A DNA stretch of 47,125 bases. It comes from an uncultured Mycoplasmataceae bacterium (GTDB lineage Bacteria; Bacillota_I; Bacilli_A; Mycoplasmatales; Mycoplasmoidaceae). The stretch lies in contig CASEIK010000073.1 in assembly GCA_949288005.1 (NCBI GenBank), positions 1 through 47,125 of the forward strand, in the 5' to 3' direction. Shown in pieces: positions 1-12,223 of the stretch (positions are counted from its first letter, which is position 1; every line of letters starts with the position of its first letter). A program made the position numbers and the translations under genes. The notes under the pieces are model-generated. The model did not search any database. It worked only from the letters and a program-made list of their open reading frames with translations, and had not been told where the DNA came from.

Positions 1-1013
1 ATAAAATTAATGTTTTGTTTAAGAGGGAAATCATATTTAATTAATTCTTTTCCATCAAGATTTTCATTATGAAGACAATAAGCACTTAGTTGATTATTAT
101 AATAGGTCTTGCAATAATAAATTGTCTCTTGCAAATCAATACAAGATGTATACAAAGTAATATCATATTTGTCACCTTTTTCTGATGCTACAACAATTGA
201 ACCACTAACCATAGCAACATTATCAAGAATATGAAAAAATTGCGATAGTAATTGTTCATTATCTAATTCAAGTTCTGGTGTTGTCGCTTTTAAGAAAGCA
301 GTTCTAACAAACCGTGATGGAGGAGTTCAATCACCAGGTAGACCAACAGAGGCAAAACCTTGCCCGAAAGATTTAATAGTGTAGTCAGCTCAATTAAAGG
401 AATCCTTTTGTTTTGATCTTAAGTTTTGATAAAAACTTAAATTTATTAATTGTCAATCAAAGGTAGGATTATTAGTTAATAATCCTATTTTGTTGTCATA
501 AATCTTTAAACCATCAATACATGGTTCAATCACAATTGATTCATCATTTTTATCTCCAACGATAAAATGCAATGGAGCTAATGGTAAATTCGGTGATATA
601 GGTTCATCAACAATTTCTATGTGATGTTTATTAAAATATTCTTTTACTTCTTTTGTGGTTGAAAAATTTGCAAGAATTCATGGTATTAATTCAAAAGGAG
701 TAATTTGAATTACATCCTCATTAAAATTAGCTTTGGGATAATGAGCTGTTGATGGGAAGTTTAATCCAGCAACAGCTAAACCTTTTTCATTTGCAGCTTC
801 AGCATATAATGGGTATTCGTATTTATCCTGATCTACAAAAATCATAGCCATACCAATGGTTGCATATTTTTGAACAAATTCTGAACCAAATTTACGTTTT
901 CAAACATAGTTTCTTGGAGTTATTACAATTTTTTGACCAAAAAAGCTTTCGATATCCATATTTCTTCCAAAAAGATTCTTATTTTTATTTCTTAATAATA
1001 ATGCAGTACACAT
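1..1013 (-). CDS. Choloylglycine hydrolase / linear amide C-N hydrolase family (partial at left edge)
   Basis: An Ntn-hydrolase of the bile salt hydrolase / penicillin V acylase family, which cleaves linear amide bonds such as those in conjugated bile salts. The protein begins MCTALLL, so Cys2 would become the N-terminal nucleophile after Met removal. The GRNMD stretch supplies Arg17 and Asp20, NNPTFDW matches the conserved Asn region, and GLPGDWTPPSRFVR matches the conserved Arg motif. About 337 residues are visible, close to the family's full length; the frame is still open at base 1, so only a few C-terminal residues should be missing. The start at 1013 has an AAAGGAG ribosome site just upstream. 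It is divergent from the J-domain gene across a 72-base AT-rich gap. The family is seen directly; whether the substrate is a bile salt, an N-acyl amino acid or a signal molecule cannot be told from sequence. Confidence 0.9.
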
Positions 1014-1085
1014 ATTCACTCCTTTATAATTATTATTATAATTATAAACTTTAATGTAAAATTATCATGTATATTTGAGGATAAG

Positions 1086-2114
1086 ATGAAAAATTTAAAG
1101 AAAGAGGTAAGCTATTTTGATATTTTAGGTATTAGTGAAAACTCAACAAAAGAAGAAATCAAAAAAACCTACAAGGAATTAGCAAAACAATATCATCCAG
1201 ATAAATTCAAAGATGCCAATGAAAAGAAAGTTGCAGAAAAACATTTTAATGTAATAAAAAAGGCATATGATGAAATAATCAAAGAATTTGAGACTAATGA
1301 TAGTCAAATAATGATGGATCAAATTTATCAAAGCGTTGATTTTATTAAATTTTTCTCACAATTATCTAGTGAACAAATTAGTGAATCAAATCATAATAAT
1401 AAACAGAAAAGCAATAAACGTGTTCAAGAAGCAATAAATTTCATGGAGTCAAAAATTAATGATTTCAACATAAATTGAGTTTTTGTTTACGAATGTATTA
1501 GAAAAGAAAAAATGTTTATTCTATGAGATGTAGATAATTTGGAATTAAACAATATTATGACTAATGAAGTTATTTTTAGAAATCACATTTTTGAAGGATC
1601 ATTATATAAATGTTTTAGTAAAAATAGAAATTTATTTTTCAACCCCGATATTAATATAACTATTTTAATCAAACCAAATATAGCACAAAAAAAATTTGAA
1701 CATAAAATTTCCTATTATCAATATAGTGTTTGTAATAATTGTGAAGGTGCTGGATGTAACCAATGTAATACTGGAATAAAACAAACAAAAGTTAATAAAA
1801 CATTAAAATTTAGTTTAATAAATAATGGTGAAATTTACAAAATTAAAAATGGTGGTTTTAAATCAAATATTGTTACTGGTGATTTGGTTATTAAATTCAA
1901 ATATTCTAATGCTATTGCTAATGATTTTGAAATTAAACAATTCAAGAAACAAAAAAGTATAAATATTGAACCAATACAAAAAACAATTACAGCAAGTAGC
2001 ATCTATTTAAGACGTTTAATAAACAACATCATTTATTACAAAACTCATTCAATTTATATTTCAATTATTTTATTATTAATAGTAGTAATTATTTTATTGG
2101 CGGTTTTATTATAA
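1086..2114 (+). CDS. J-domain (DnaJ-like) protein with C-terminal membrane anchor
   Basis: 342 residues reading through TGA at 1476 and a second TGA (Trp) between there and 1539. Residues about 9-70 form a J-domain with HPD at 37-39, the motif that stimulates DnaK ATPase. There is no G/F region. A single zinc-knuckle-like cluster (Cys216, Cys219, Cys224, Cys227, spaced CxxCxGxGCxxC) replaces the four repeats of true DnaJ. Residues 322-342 are a very hydrophobic C-terminal segment, so the protein is probably tail-anchored with the J-domain in the cytoplasm. GAGG precedes the ATG. It overlaps whiA by one base (TAATG), implying coupled translation. It resembles the DnaJ-like protein encoded near the origin in M. 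genitalium (MG002), from memory. It is not the main DnaJ chaperone; a localised DnaK recruiter is the likely role (inference). Confidence 0.85.
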
Positions 2115-3055
2115 TGATTAAAAAAGTATCATTTAATGAAGAAGTAAAAAATGAGATTTGTAATCTTGAATTTGAAAAAAAATATTTATGATTTTTATTG
2201 ATTTCTTTATTTATAAATCTAATTCAGATTAGAATTACTAATAATAAAATGTCATATGTTATTTCATCACAACAACCAAGAATTATTAAACTAATTAAAA
2301 GTTTATCTAAAGAATATGATCAAAACTTTAATGGTAGTGTTATTTTAGGTAATGAACATTTAGATGATAAAAAGAATATTTATCTTTCATTTGATAATAT
2401 TAAGCTATTTGAGGAACATTTTAATATTAATGATTTTGATTACAATTTAATTAAAGATGAAACTGCTAAAAAATATTTCATTCTTGGTGCATATTTATCT
2501 CATGGTTCAATAAGCTTTTCTTACAAAAAATCATCATACCATTTTGAAATAAATTCACATAATATAAAATATCTTGAGAATATTTTAAAACTATTAGAAT
2601 TTTTTAATATTAAATCAAAAATAATTCAAAGAGAAAAAACTAATGTCCTGTATCTTAAAAGAGCTGAATATATTTCAGATATATTAAAGCTATTCAATGT
2701 TGTTGATTCTCTTTATAAATTTGAAGATTATCGAATTAAGAAGGATTTTAGTAATTCACTACAAAGATTGAATAATCTAGAGGTTTCAAATATTAATAAA
2801 ACTATTAATGCTAGTTTAAAACTAATTGAAAAAATCAAAATATTAAAAGAGAATGGAATATATGATTTATTAACTGAAAAAGAAAAAATATTTTGCGAAA
2901 TCAGATTGAAAGAAGAGGGTGCTAGTTTGACAGATATTGCAAATATTTTCAATGAAAAATATGATATTCAAATTACTAGAACATCCCTTAATCATTATGT
3001 TAGAAAAATCAATAGTTTAGTTGAATCTATTAATGCTAAGCAAACTAAAACATAG
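2114..3055 (+). CDS. whiA: WhiA family DNA-binding regulator
   Basis: 313 residues with TGA read as Trp near residue 27. WhiA proteins combine a degenerate LAGLIDADG homing-endonuclease-like fold with a C-terminal helix-turn-helix, and in Gram-positive relatives influence cell division and transcription. The C-terminal part (about residues 245-300: LTEKEKIFCEIRLKEEGA, then TDIANIFNEKY and TRTSLNHYVRKI) is the typical WhiA HTH, and the length fits the family. The start ATG at 2114 overlaps the upstream TAA by one base, so no separate ribosome site is needed. Mycoplasmas retain WhiA although they lack sporulation and mostly lack a wall, so its role here is probably in regulation of division or metabolism (inference). 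Confidence 0.9.
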
Positions 3056-3092
3056 ACAAGAATGTTTTATTAATTTTAATTTATTTCTATGA

Positions 3093-3098
3093 TATAAT
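3093..3098 (+). promoter_or_regulatory. Candidate -10 box upstream of nadK
   Basis: TATAAT in the 76-base gap between whiA and nadK, 33 bases before the nadK ATG. No convincing -35 is visible, which is usual in mycoplasmas. The gap suggests nadK and the following gene can be transcribed separately from whiA. Confidence 0.45.
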
Positions 3099-3131
3099 TT
3101 TTTTATAATTAAAAAATTTAATTATAAGAAA

Positions 3132-3899
3132 ATGAAATATAAAATTTTAACAGATAACAAAATCGAAAAAAATGATGAATACAAAAAATCACTAATTGAA
3201 ATATTAACAAAACAAAATTGAATATTATCTGATGATCATTTTGACTTTCTTTTTATCATTGGTGGAGATGGAAGTTTTTTATCCTTCATTAATAATTATT
3301 TAGATTATAAAATTAATGTTGTTTTTATTAATTCAGGTAAATTAGGTTTTTACAGTTATGTTGATAATCCAAATAAACTAAGGATTGATGAAATTTTAGA
3401 TTCGAATAATTTTATCAATATTGATGTTTTAAACATTAGTCATAATGGTGTAGTTTATAAATGTATAAATGATTTTTCTTTCTATAGCAACTATACAACC
3501 TCGATTAATATAAGTATCAACAATACTTTATTAGAAAAAATTAATGGTAACGGGGTTTTGATTTGTACTCCATTAGGTTCTACAGCAAGAAATAAATCAT
3601 TAAATGGACCAATTATTTTACCTAGTACAAATGTTATTTCCATTTGTGAAATTGAAGCGATCAACAATCGATATTATTCCTCGCTTAATTCTGCAATTGT
3701 TTTAAATAATACATACTCTATAAAACTAGAAACTACAAGTTATAACAAGTGATGGTTATTATTTGATGGAAAACAATATGAGTATGATGAGAATAATTCA
3801 ACTATCAATGTTAATGTGTGTAAATCAAAATGTAATGTTCTTCTAAAGATTGGTGATTCTGATTGAATAAGAAAATTAAATTATGCATTTATCAAATAA
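3132..3899 (+). CDS. nadK: NAD kinase
   Basis: 255 residues; phosphorylates NAD to NADP in the cytoplasm. The signature GGDGS lies at residues 44-48 and a second conserved stretch NGNGVLICTPLGSTA matches the NAD-binding region of the ATP-NAD kinase family. Two TGA codons fall in conserved Trp contexts in the C-terminal half (one in a KWWLLFDG segment). The ATG at 3132 gives a product of normal length. It is followed after 21 bases by the EIIB-like gene; in M. genitalium NAD kinase (MG128) is also next to a protein with an EIIB-like domain (MG129), so this pair appears conserved (recalled, not checked). Confidence 0.92.
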
Positions 3900-3920
3900 G
3901 ATTAGAGGGGAGAGTTAGAT

Positions 3921-5194
3921 ATGGCAGAAAAAAAAGTATTAGTTAAGGAAGTAGATAATAAAGAGATTGATAAAGACAAATTATCTTCTGAAATTTCAAC
4001 CATTGTCGATGAAATGATTGATAACAAGAATGAAAATACATCAATTGATGAAAATTCACAAAATGAACAAAATAAAAGCACTAATAAACCAAAGCAAGAA
4101 ATTGTTATTGATTCTAAAACAAAATTAAAAATAATCTTATTCACTATTTTAACATTAGGTGTTTTTTACATTTTGTTACAAAAAGAATTAAAGGCTAGAA
4201 AAAAACCACAAAAGCCAGCCACTAAAATTATTGAACAAACTGATAATAACAAAGCAATTGACACTAAATCTGTTAGTACTAAAGAATCATTTGATGATGT
4301 TAGAACTGAAACAAAAGATATAGAACCTAAAACAATAACAAAGGACAAAATTGTTAGTGAAAAACAAAATGAAATTACTTCTCTTGATTCCAATAATCAG
4401 GAAACTAAGATTATTAATAGTAAAGATGATTTAGATAAAAAAGAGGATATTAATGTAAAGGTTCCAGTAGTTATTCAGAATATAGAATTACAAGAAACAA
4501 ATAGTGTTCAAGAACATAATACTGAACAAATAGAAAATAAATCTAATTCTGAGAATAAAACTATTGAGGATAACAATAAAAATATTAATAAGACTGATAC
4601 AAAACTTTTAATAAAAGAAGATAAGCTAAACAAAGATGAGAATAAGGACGATAGTTCTACTAAACAACAAAAAGCAACTAAAAAAATTGCAACATCAACT
4701 AAGCATATAGATAAACCTAAACAAAAAGCATCAACAAAATCTAGTAATGCAAAACAAAATAAACAACAACATATTGAGACAAAAGATGTTGCTGAAGAAC
4801 AAAAAATAATTCAAGAAGGTATTAATGATGTAGTTGAATCTATTATTCAAGAAGCAAAATCTTCTAAACATGTAGTTAATACAACAGAAACTAAATCAAG
4901 TGATGAAATGATATTCATTAAAGACTCTTCAAATTTACGACATTCAAGCAAAATACCAGTAGATATTAATCAACTAATCAAGAATTTTGGTGGTGTTGAA
5001 AATATTACTAATGTTGAAAATTCTTTATCTACAGTTCAGGTATTTGTGAAAGATAAAAATCTTGTAAATAAAGATGAAGTTAAAAAAACAATAAATGGAA
5101 AAGGAATATCTGTTGTTGGTCAGAAATATTCATTAGTTTGCGGTGATTTTGCAATAGCTTTAAAAGAAGCAATTAATGAAATAATATCTAAACA

Positions 5195-5198
<4 letters not shown>
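3921..5198 (+). CDS. Membrane-anchored protein with cysteine-less PTS EIIB-like C-terminal domain
   Basis: 425 residues. Residues 1-69 are polar and acidic, 70-87 are one transmembrane helix, 88-345 are a low-complexity Lys/Glu/Asn/Thr linker, and 347-425 resemble the EIIB domain of glucose-type phosphotransferase permeases ([16 protein letters not shown], then VQVFVKDKN and VVGQKY). In active EIIB the segment after NITN(x) is A-C-I-T-R-L-R, where Cys carries the phosphate; here it reads N-S-L-S-T-V-Q, so Ser368 takes the place of the catalytic Cys. Phosphotransfer by the usual chemistry is therefore unlikely. GGGGAG precedes the ATG. The 3' end overlaps convergent serS by four bases. A sensory or structural role is possible; the domain assignment is good, the function unknown. 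Confidence 0.8.
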
Positions 5199-6469
<1,271 letters not shown>

Positions 6470-6572
6470 ATATATTATTATAATCTAATATTGCTATTCA
6501 TTATTGTAATAATGAAAAAAATAAAATTTACAACCAAAATGTATTAAAATAATAATAATAGATAGGATATTA

Positions 6573-8972
6573 ATGTTTTCACCTAGAAAAAATGATTTCA
6601 CAAAACAATTTAATTATCACCAAATAACTACTGAAAGAAAAAAAGAACAAAAAAAATGAATGTATTTAGTCTTACTAGGTGCATTCTTATTTCAAATGTT
6701 TCCGTTTTGTATAGCAATGAATTTAAATAATGTTTTTGCTGGTTCTGATTGATATAAGTGAACAGATGGAAACACCACAATTATTGGTTTAACATTCACT
6801 ATTGGTTCTCTTGCGGCTATTATTGGGCCACTTGTTGCAAAATTATTTAATAAAAAAATTAGTATGCGGTTTGTATATATACTAGGCATCTCAATTTCAA
6901 TGTTTGGTTTTTCTATAATGGGATTAAATGCTTTTATACCGCACCAACAAAGAAGTCTAGGTGTTGTCACAGCGTTGTTGTGGGGTGGGATGTTTATTGC
7001 TCAATCAGGATTATTGATATTTTCATCATTAGGTGTTAATAATTTAATTACAAAATGGTGACCGCCTGAAAAAAAGGGGATTGCTCTAGGAATAGCATAC
7101 ACAGGTGGATCATTAGGTAATATTTGATTGCAACAATTGGTTGGTGTTTTATCTAAACACTTTGGTAATATTGTTGGAGATAATTATGTTCTAAATGGCA
7201 CTCAATATGCAACTTATTTTATTCTTGCTGCACTTGGATTAATTGTGGGTATAATTGTTGCTTTATTTGCTTGTAAACGCCCATTGCCACCAACAGAGAT
7301 TTTTAGCAACAAAACGAATAGTCCAACTAAAATTGTTGAAAAAAATGATTCTATTGAAAATGGTGTTTCTTTTTTAGTTACTAGAAAATACCCAATCTAC
7401 TGAATACTTACATTTGGATTTTTAATTATGCAAATGGGCGGATTATTCTCAACAACAAATGCTACATTCATTAGAAACGCTACTTTATTAAACAATCCAA
7501 CGGTTAATTACAATTCGTTGATGGCTAATGCAGGTACTATTTTTGGAATATCATGTTTAATTGGAAATACTGTTGGCGGGTGATTACATGACAAAATTGG
7601 ACCAAATAAATCTGTAGCATTGGGTTGTGTATTACAATCAATTGGAATATTATCACTAATTTTGAGTCCAGGTAATGTTAATTTAGTTTATATATATTTC
7701 TTGATGACAGGACTATCTGTATATGTATTTACAACTACTATAGCATATATATCAGGAAGATTGTTTGGAATAAAACAATCTAATAATCAAACTGCAATCT
7801 TAGGTATTTTTGTAGCATTAGGATTTGCAATTTCAAATTCAGTTTCAGGTCCTTTAATGCAAGATACTAGTAAAATATATGAATTGTTTGGTTACAAAAC
7901 AAGAGGTAATATGATACCATTATTTATCTTTGCTATTACTTCATGTCTACTTGGTGGATTATTAATTTCTATAAGTTCAACAATTATAATGAATAAGGGT
8001 ATAAAAGGTATGATTGAATACAATGATACCAAATACTCAAGGGTGATCTTTATAAGAGAATGATTTAGAATTAAATTTAATAAATTAAGAATCATTGTAA
8101 TTAGAAAAGATAATCGCCAACAAGTACAAAGCGAAAGATTGAATTTTAATAAGACTATATCTAGTATTAATGAATATGTCAAAGGTCTAGGTCTTAACAA
8201 TAAACAAAAACAAGTGTTATATATAGTTGGTTTTAATCAACTAATAACTCTTTCTAGATTAATTAATCTATGTGACTTTAATCCAAATCATGTAATTAAA
8301 TCATTGCAAACCAAAAAATTAATTACCACTGAACAACTATTAAATGATGTTTTAATTTCATTAGATAAAAAATTAAATAGGTTTGTGAATGGTATTGAAT
8401 ATTCAAAACAAATCAAAAAAGCCAACAACCATTTATCTAAAATGTTGATAAAACTAGAAACTAAGAATAAATCTAAATTAAATAACCTAAATAAAAAACT
8501 TGCACAAACTAATAACATTGCAATAGACAATGATAAACAGAATCTTCAAGTTCAGAAATCGACTAAAAAATTAAATAGGAGTAATAAAAGGTTTCAATCT
8601 AAAACATTCTCTAATGATTGAAAACAATACAAATGAGAATACAACAAATTACAAACTATTTATGAAATTAATGAAATTTCTAATAAATTAATTAATAAAA
8701 AAAATAATAAAATTAGCAATTTAAACAAGAAAATATTGAGAACTAACTATATTTTTAACCATAATAAAAAGCAAGAAATAATTGGTCATTATCTATTGCT
8801 TGATTATTATGATAACAAAGTAAATCATGTTAATGGTTTAATCAACAATGATATAGAAAGATATTATGAAAACAAAATAAATAAATTTAAAACAAAAAAT
8901 TATCATAATAACCTAAAAATAGCTAGAATTGAAAATCGTCAAAAATCAATAGATTTAATTAAAATAAATTAA
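6573..8972 (+). CDS. MFS transporter with long C-terminal cytoplasmic extension
   Basis: 799 residues with many TGA-Trp codons. Residues about 28-480 hold roughly twelve hydrophobic helices typical of the major facilitator superfamily, including a family-like NKKISMR loop after helix 2 and GGWLHDKIGP between helices 8 and 9. Residues about 480-799 are hydrophilic and highly basic. Within the extension, residues about 540-585 ([15 protein letters not shown] to [10 protein letters not shown]) look like a winged-helix or HTH fold, followed by long Lys/Asn-rich helices. MFS proteins normally end soon after helix 12 at 400-450 residues, so the tail is exceptional. AGGA precedes the ATG at 6573. 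The substrate is unknown. The 3' end overlaps convergent uvrB by four bases. Confidence 0.85.
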
Positions 8973-10927
8973 CTTTGCTTGTTTGCACTTAATTCTAAAA
9001 TTTGATCTCTTAGTTCTGCAGCCAATTCATATTCTTGATTTTTTGCTGCCTTTAACATCATATTTTTTAATTGCTTAATTGACAATTCTTTTCTTTTAGT
9101 TGTTTTGTTATTAGAATCATAACCTAAATTTATTTCTTCTGGTATTTCCTTAATAATTGTTTTAGGAATAATATTGTGTTCATGATTAAATTCGAGTTGT
9201 ATTCTTCTTCTTCTATTAGTTTCATCAATAGCAATGCTCATATCCTTAGAAACACTATCAGCATACATAATAATTCTTCCATTTGCATTTCTAGCAGCTC
9301 TACCAATTATTTGAATCAAAGATTTTGAACTTCTAAAAAATCCAGGTTTATTTGCATCAAAAATACAAACCAAAGAAACTTCAGGAACATCAATACCCTC
9401 TCTTAATAAATTAATTCCAACAACTGCATCATAGCGATCTCTTCTTAAATCATTAATGATTTTAATTCTTTCTAATGTTTTAAGTTCATTATGTAAATAA
9501 GCTACTCTAATATTTCTTGCTTTTAATAATTCTGTTAATTCTTCAGCCATTCTAATTGTCATAACTGAAATAAATGTCTTTTCTTTTTTATTTTTTTGAA
9601 TATTTAATTCATTAACCAAATCATCAATTTGACGAGTGGTTTTTCTTATTTCAATTGTTGGATCAACTAAACCCGTCGGTCTAACAATTTGTTCAATAAT
9701 ATGATTGTTAGAATCTTCAATTTCTCATTCGTTAGGTGTTGCTGAAATATAAATTGTTTTGTCTTGTTTATCATTAAATTCTTCAAAATTCAATGGACGA
9801 TTATCAAGTGCTGATGGTAATCTAAATCCATATTCTACCAATGTTTCTTTTCTACTTCTATCAGTATTGTACATTCCTCTAATTTGAGGAATAGACATAT
9901 GTGATTCATCAACAATTAATAATCAACCATCCTTGCTTTTATTAAAAAAATCAAAAAGTGTATATGGAGTTTGATTTTTTTCTCTTAATTCTAAATGTCT
10001 AGAATAATTTTCAATTCCATTACAAAAACCAAATTCTCTCATTGCTTCTAAATCATGCTTTGTTCTTTGTTCAATTCTTTGTGCTTCAATTAATTTATCA
10101 TTTAATTTAAAATATTTGATTCTTTCAATCATTTCATTTTCAATTCTTCGAAAAGATTCTTCTTTGTTATCATTGTTTAGAATATATTCATCTGCTGGAG
10201 CTATTACAATGTAATTTAATTTTTCAATTAATTCATATGTTAAAGGATTTATTTTTGTAATTTTTTCAATTTCATCACCAAAGAAAGAAATTCTTATAAT
10301 ATAGTCTGAACTAAAACCGAATGCAATATCTAAAACATCTCCTTTATTTCTGAATGATCCAGGTTTTAAATCAATGTCATTATATTTGTAATTCAAGGAA
10401 ACTAGGACATTTTTTATTTCTTTAATTCTTATATTTTGATTAGTTTTTAAAATTAGTTTATATTGATTAAAGTCTTCAGGTGAAGCACTAGCATATATAG
10501 CTGCTACTGAAGCAACAACGATAACATCATTATATTGTGACAAAGAGTTTAATGTTGATAACCTAAGCATTTCTATCTCATCATTTGATTGAGCATTCTT
10601 TTCAATGTATGTATCAGATGATGGTAAATATGCTTCAGGTTGATAGAAATCAAAATATGAAACAAAATATTCAACATGATTATTAGGAAAAAATGCTTTT
10701 AGTTCTTGATACAATTGACCAGCCAAAGTTTTATTGTGTGCTAAGACTAATGTTGGTTGGTTAACTGATTTAATGATATTAGCAACAGTAAAAGTTTTGC
10801 CAGTCCCAGTGGCACCTAATAAAACCTGTTTTTTAACCCCCTTATTAATATTCTCAATCAATTGCTTTATAGCTTTTGGTTGATCTCCCCTAGGTTCATA
10901 TTTAGAAACCAATGAAAAATTAGACAT
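8969..10927 (-). CDS. uvrB: UvrABC excinuclease subunit B
   Basis: 652 residues. DNA-damage verification helicase of nucleotide excision repair; partners are UvrA and UvrC. Walker A GATGTGKT is at residues 38-45, the beta-hairpin region [16 protein letters not shown] follows, and the helicase C-terminal motifs [14 protein letters not shown] and QIIGRAARN are intact. The last 40 residues form the UVR domain that binds UvrC ([16 protein letters not shown]). The length is standard. Several TGA codons are read as Trp (for example after residue 334). It lies three bases downstream of the secA-fusion stop, so the two genes are probably cotranscribed; secA and uvrB are also neighbours in M. genitalium (MG072-MG073). 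Confidence 0.96.
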
Positions 10928-10930
10928 AAA

Positions 10931-12223
10931 TTATCTTCTTGTTGCTCTACTAAGATCACTTAAGTGTGTATCATCATCATAATCTAATTCATTAACTCTA
11001 TTTACATAGCTATTAGATAAAATAGATGGTCTAGTTTTTTCAACAACTCTATCTGGAGCATTAGTGTTTCTTCCAGGAAATTGTTGATGTTGATTAACCA
11101 TAGAATCTACACGTCTTAATGGAACACCATACTTGTTATATAGAACTTTTTGTGTAGGTTGTTGTTGGTAATTTTGTTGTTGAGATAAATTTGGTGACTC
11201 TGAACCATTCAACATTCTAGTAAATGCTTTTTCTTTTTCTAATAATTCTTGTTCTTTCATTAAAATTCTATTTCTTTCTTCTTCCAATTTTTGACGTTCT
11301 AACTCAATTATTTGGTCTTGTCTTTCTCTTTCTTGAGCTTGTCTTTGACGTTCTTGTTCAAGAAATTGATGTTGTTCTTGTTTTATTTTATTTCTGATTT
11401 CATTTTCCATTCGTTCTCTGGCTTCTTGTTCTTTAATCTTTGCTAATTGTTGTTGTTGTTCTTTATAGAAATTATCTTGCTCTTTGATAGCATTTAACAA
11501 CATATCATGAATTTTTTTCAATTCAGTATTTTCGTTGTTAACAATATGTGAAATTTCTTTTTCTTGTTCAATTTCACGTTGCAATAATTTAGCATTTATT
11601 TCATCTAATTTATCTTTAAGGTTCTTAATTTCTTGATCTTTAGCATCATTTACAATGTTGTGAGCATTATTTAAAGCTTGTCTTTCTTTATCAATTAACT
11701 TCTTATTTAAGTCATCATCATTCATTTGCAAAGGTCTAGAATGACGAGGTTTATAATCATCATATTTAGTACTATCATCAGTTCTAAGGTAATTTGTTCG
11801 TGATGGTTCATATGAAGAACTAGTTGTATTAGAATTAGGTTTGTTGATTTGTTGATTATGAGTACCACCTATACCATCAATTTTAATAGGTTTTGCATCT
11901 ACAACTTCAACATTATTATCTTTACCATTAGCTATGCCATCAAAATCAATATCAACTTGTTTTGGATTAATATCTTTATCAATAACATCCAAAACCTGAC
12001 TCATAAAATCATCTGAGCTACTTATTTTAGTACTAGTAGATGATGGTGCTGTTTGCTTTGGAATTGGTGGTGGAACATTTGATTGTCTCTGATTACTTGC
12101 AGGAAAACTATTTAAACTATCATTTAAAATCTTATTTTCATGCTGTGAAGTATTACTCTTTGTGCCACTTAAAATTTCATCAACTACACTAATCACTTTT
12201 TCACTATTATTCCTATTACTCAT
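10931..12223 (-). CDS. Possible separate product: 430-residue coiled-coil protein from an internal start in the secA frame
   Basis: Alternative reading of the SecA extension. The ATG at 12221-12223 is preceded by AAGGAGA at 12229-12235 with a five-base spacer, a better ribosome site than that of secA itself. The product would have a Ser/Asn/Pro-rich N-terminal 165 residues, a long coiled coil rich in Glu, Gln and Arg (about residues 170-340), a Gln-rich linker (QQQNYQQQPTQ) and a basic C-terminus. No enzymatic domain is visible. The composition is reminiscent of cytoskeletal proteins of mycoplasma attachment organelles (inference). It may be the only product of this half if the upstream junction is misread, or a second product of the fused frame. 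Confidence 0.4.
   Translation of the reverse strand: MSNRNNSEKVISVVDEILSGTKSNTSQHENKILNDSLNSFPASNQRQSNVPPPIPKQTAPSSTSTKISSSDDFMSQVLDVIDKDINPKQVDIDFDGIANGKDNNVEVVDAKPIKIDGIGGTHNQQINKPNSNTTSSSYEPSRTNYLRTDDSTKYDDYKPRHSRPLQMNDDDLNKKLIDKERQALNNAHNIVNDAKDQEIKNLKDKLDEINAKLLQREIEQEKEISHIVNNENTELKKIHDMLLNAIKEQDNFYKEQQQQLAKIKEQEARERMENEIRNKIKQEQHQFLEQERQRQAQERERQDQIIELERQKLEEERNRILMKEQELLEKEKAFTRMLNGSESPNLSQQQNYQQQPTQKVLYNKYGVPLRRVDSMVNQHQQFPGRNTNAPDRVVEKTRPSILSNSYVNRVNELDYDDDTHLSDLSRATRR

Noticed and set aside
860-1054. Small plus-strand open frame over the start of the choloylglycine hydrolase gene
   Set aside because: Antisense shadow of the conserved Cys2/Arg/Asp N-terminus; Tyr/Phe/Leu-rich composition is an artefact of AT-rich DNA.
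1014-1085. Search for oriC or DnaA boxes near the DnaJ-like gene, since a similar gene lies by the origin in M. genitalium
   Set aside because: The gap is only 72 bases, holds no TTATCCACA-like boxes, and dnaA, dnaN or gyrB are not nearby.
3047-3068. Short hairpin (AAAACAT/ATGTTTT) at the whiA stop as a terminator
   Set aside because: The stem is seven AU-rich pairs with an eight-base loop and only a loosely T-rich tail; too weak to call.
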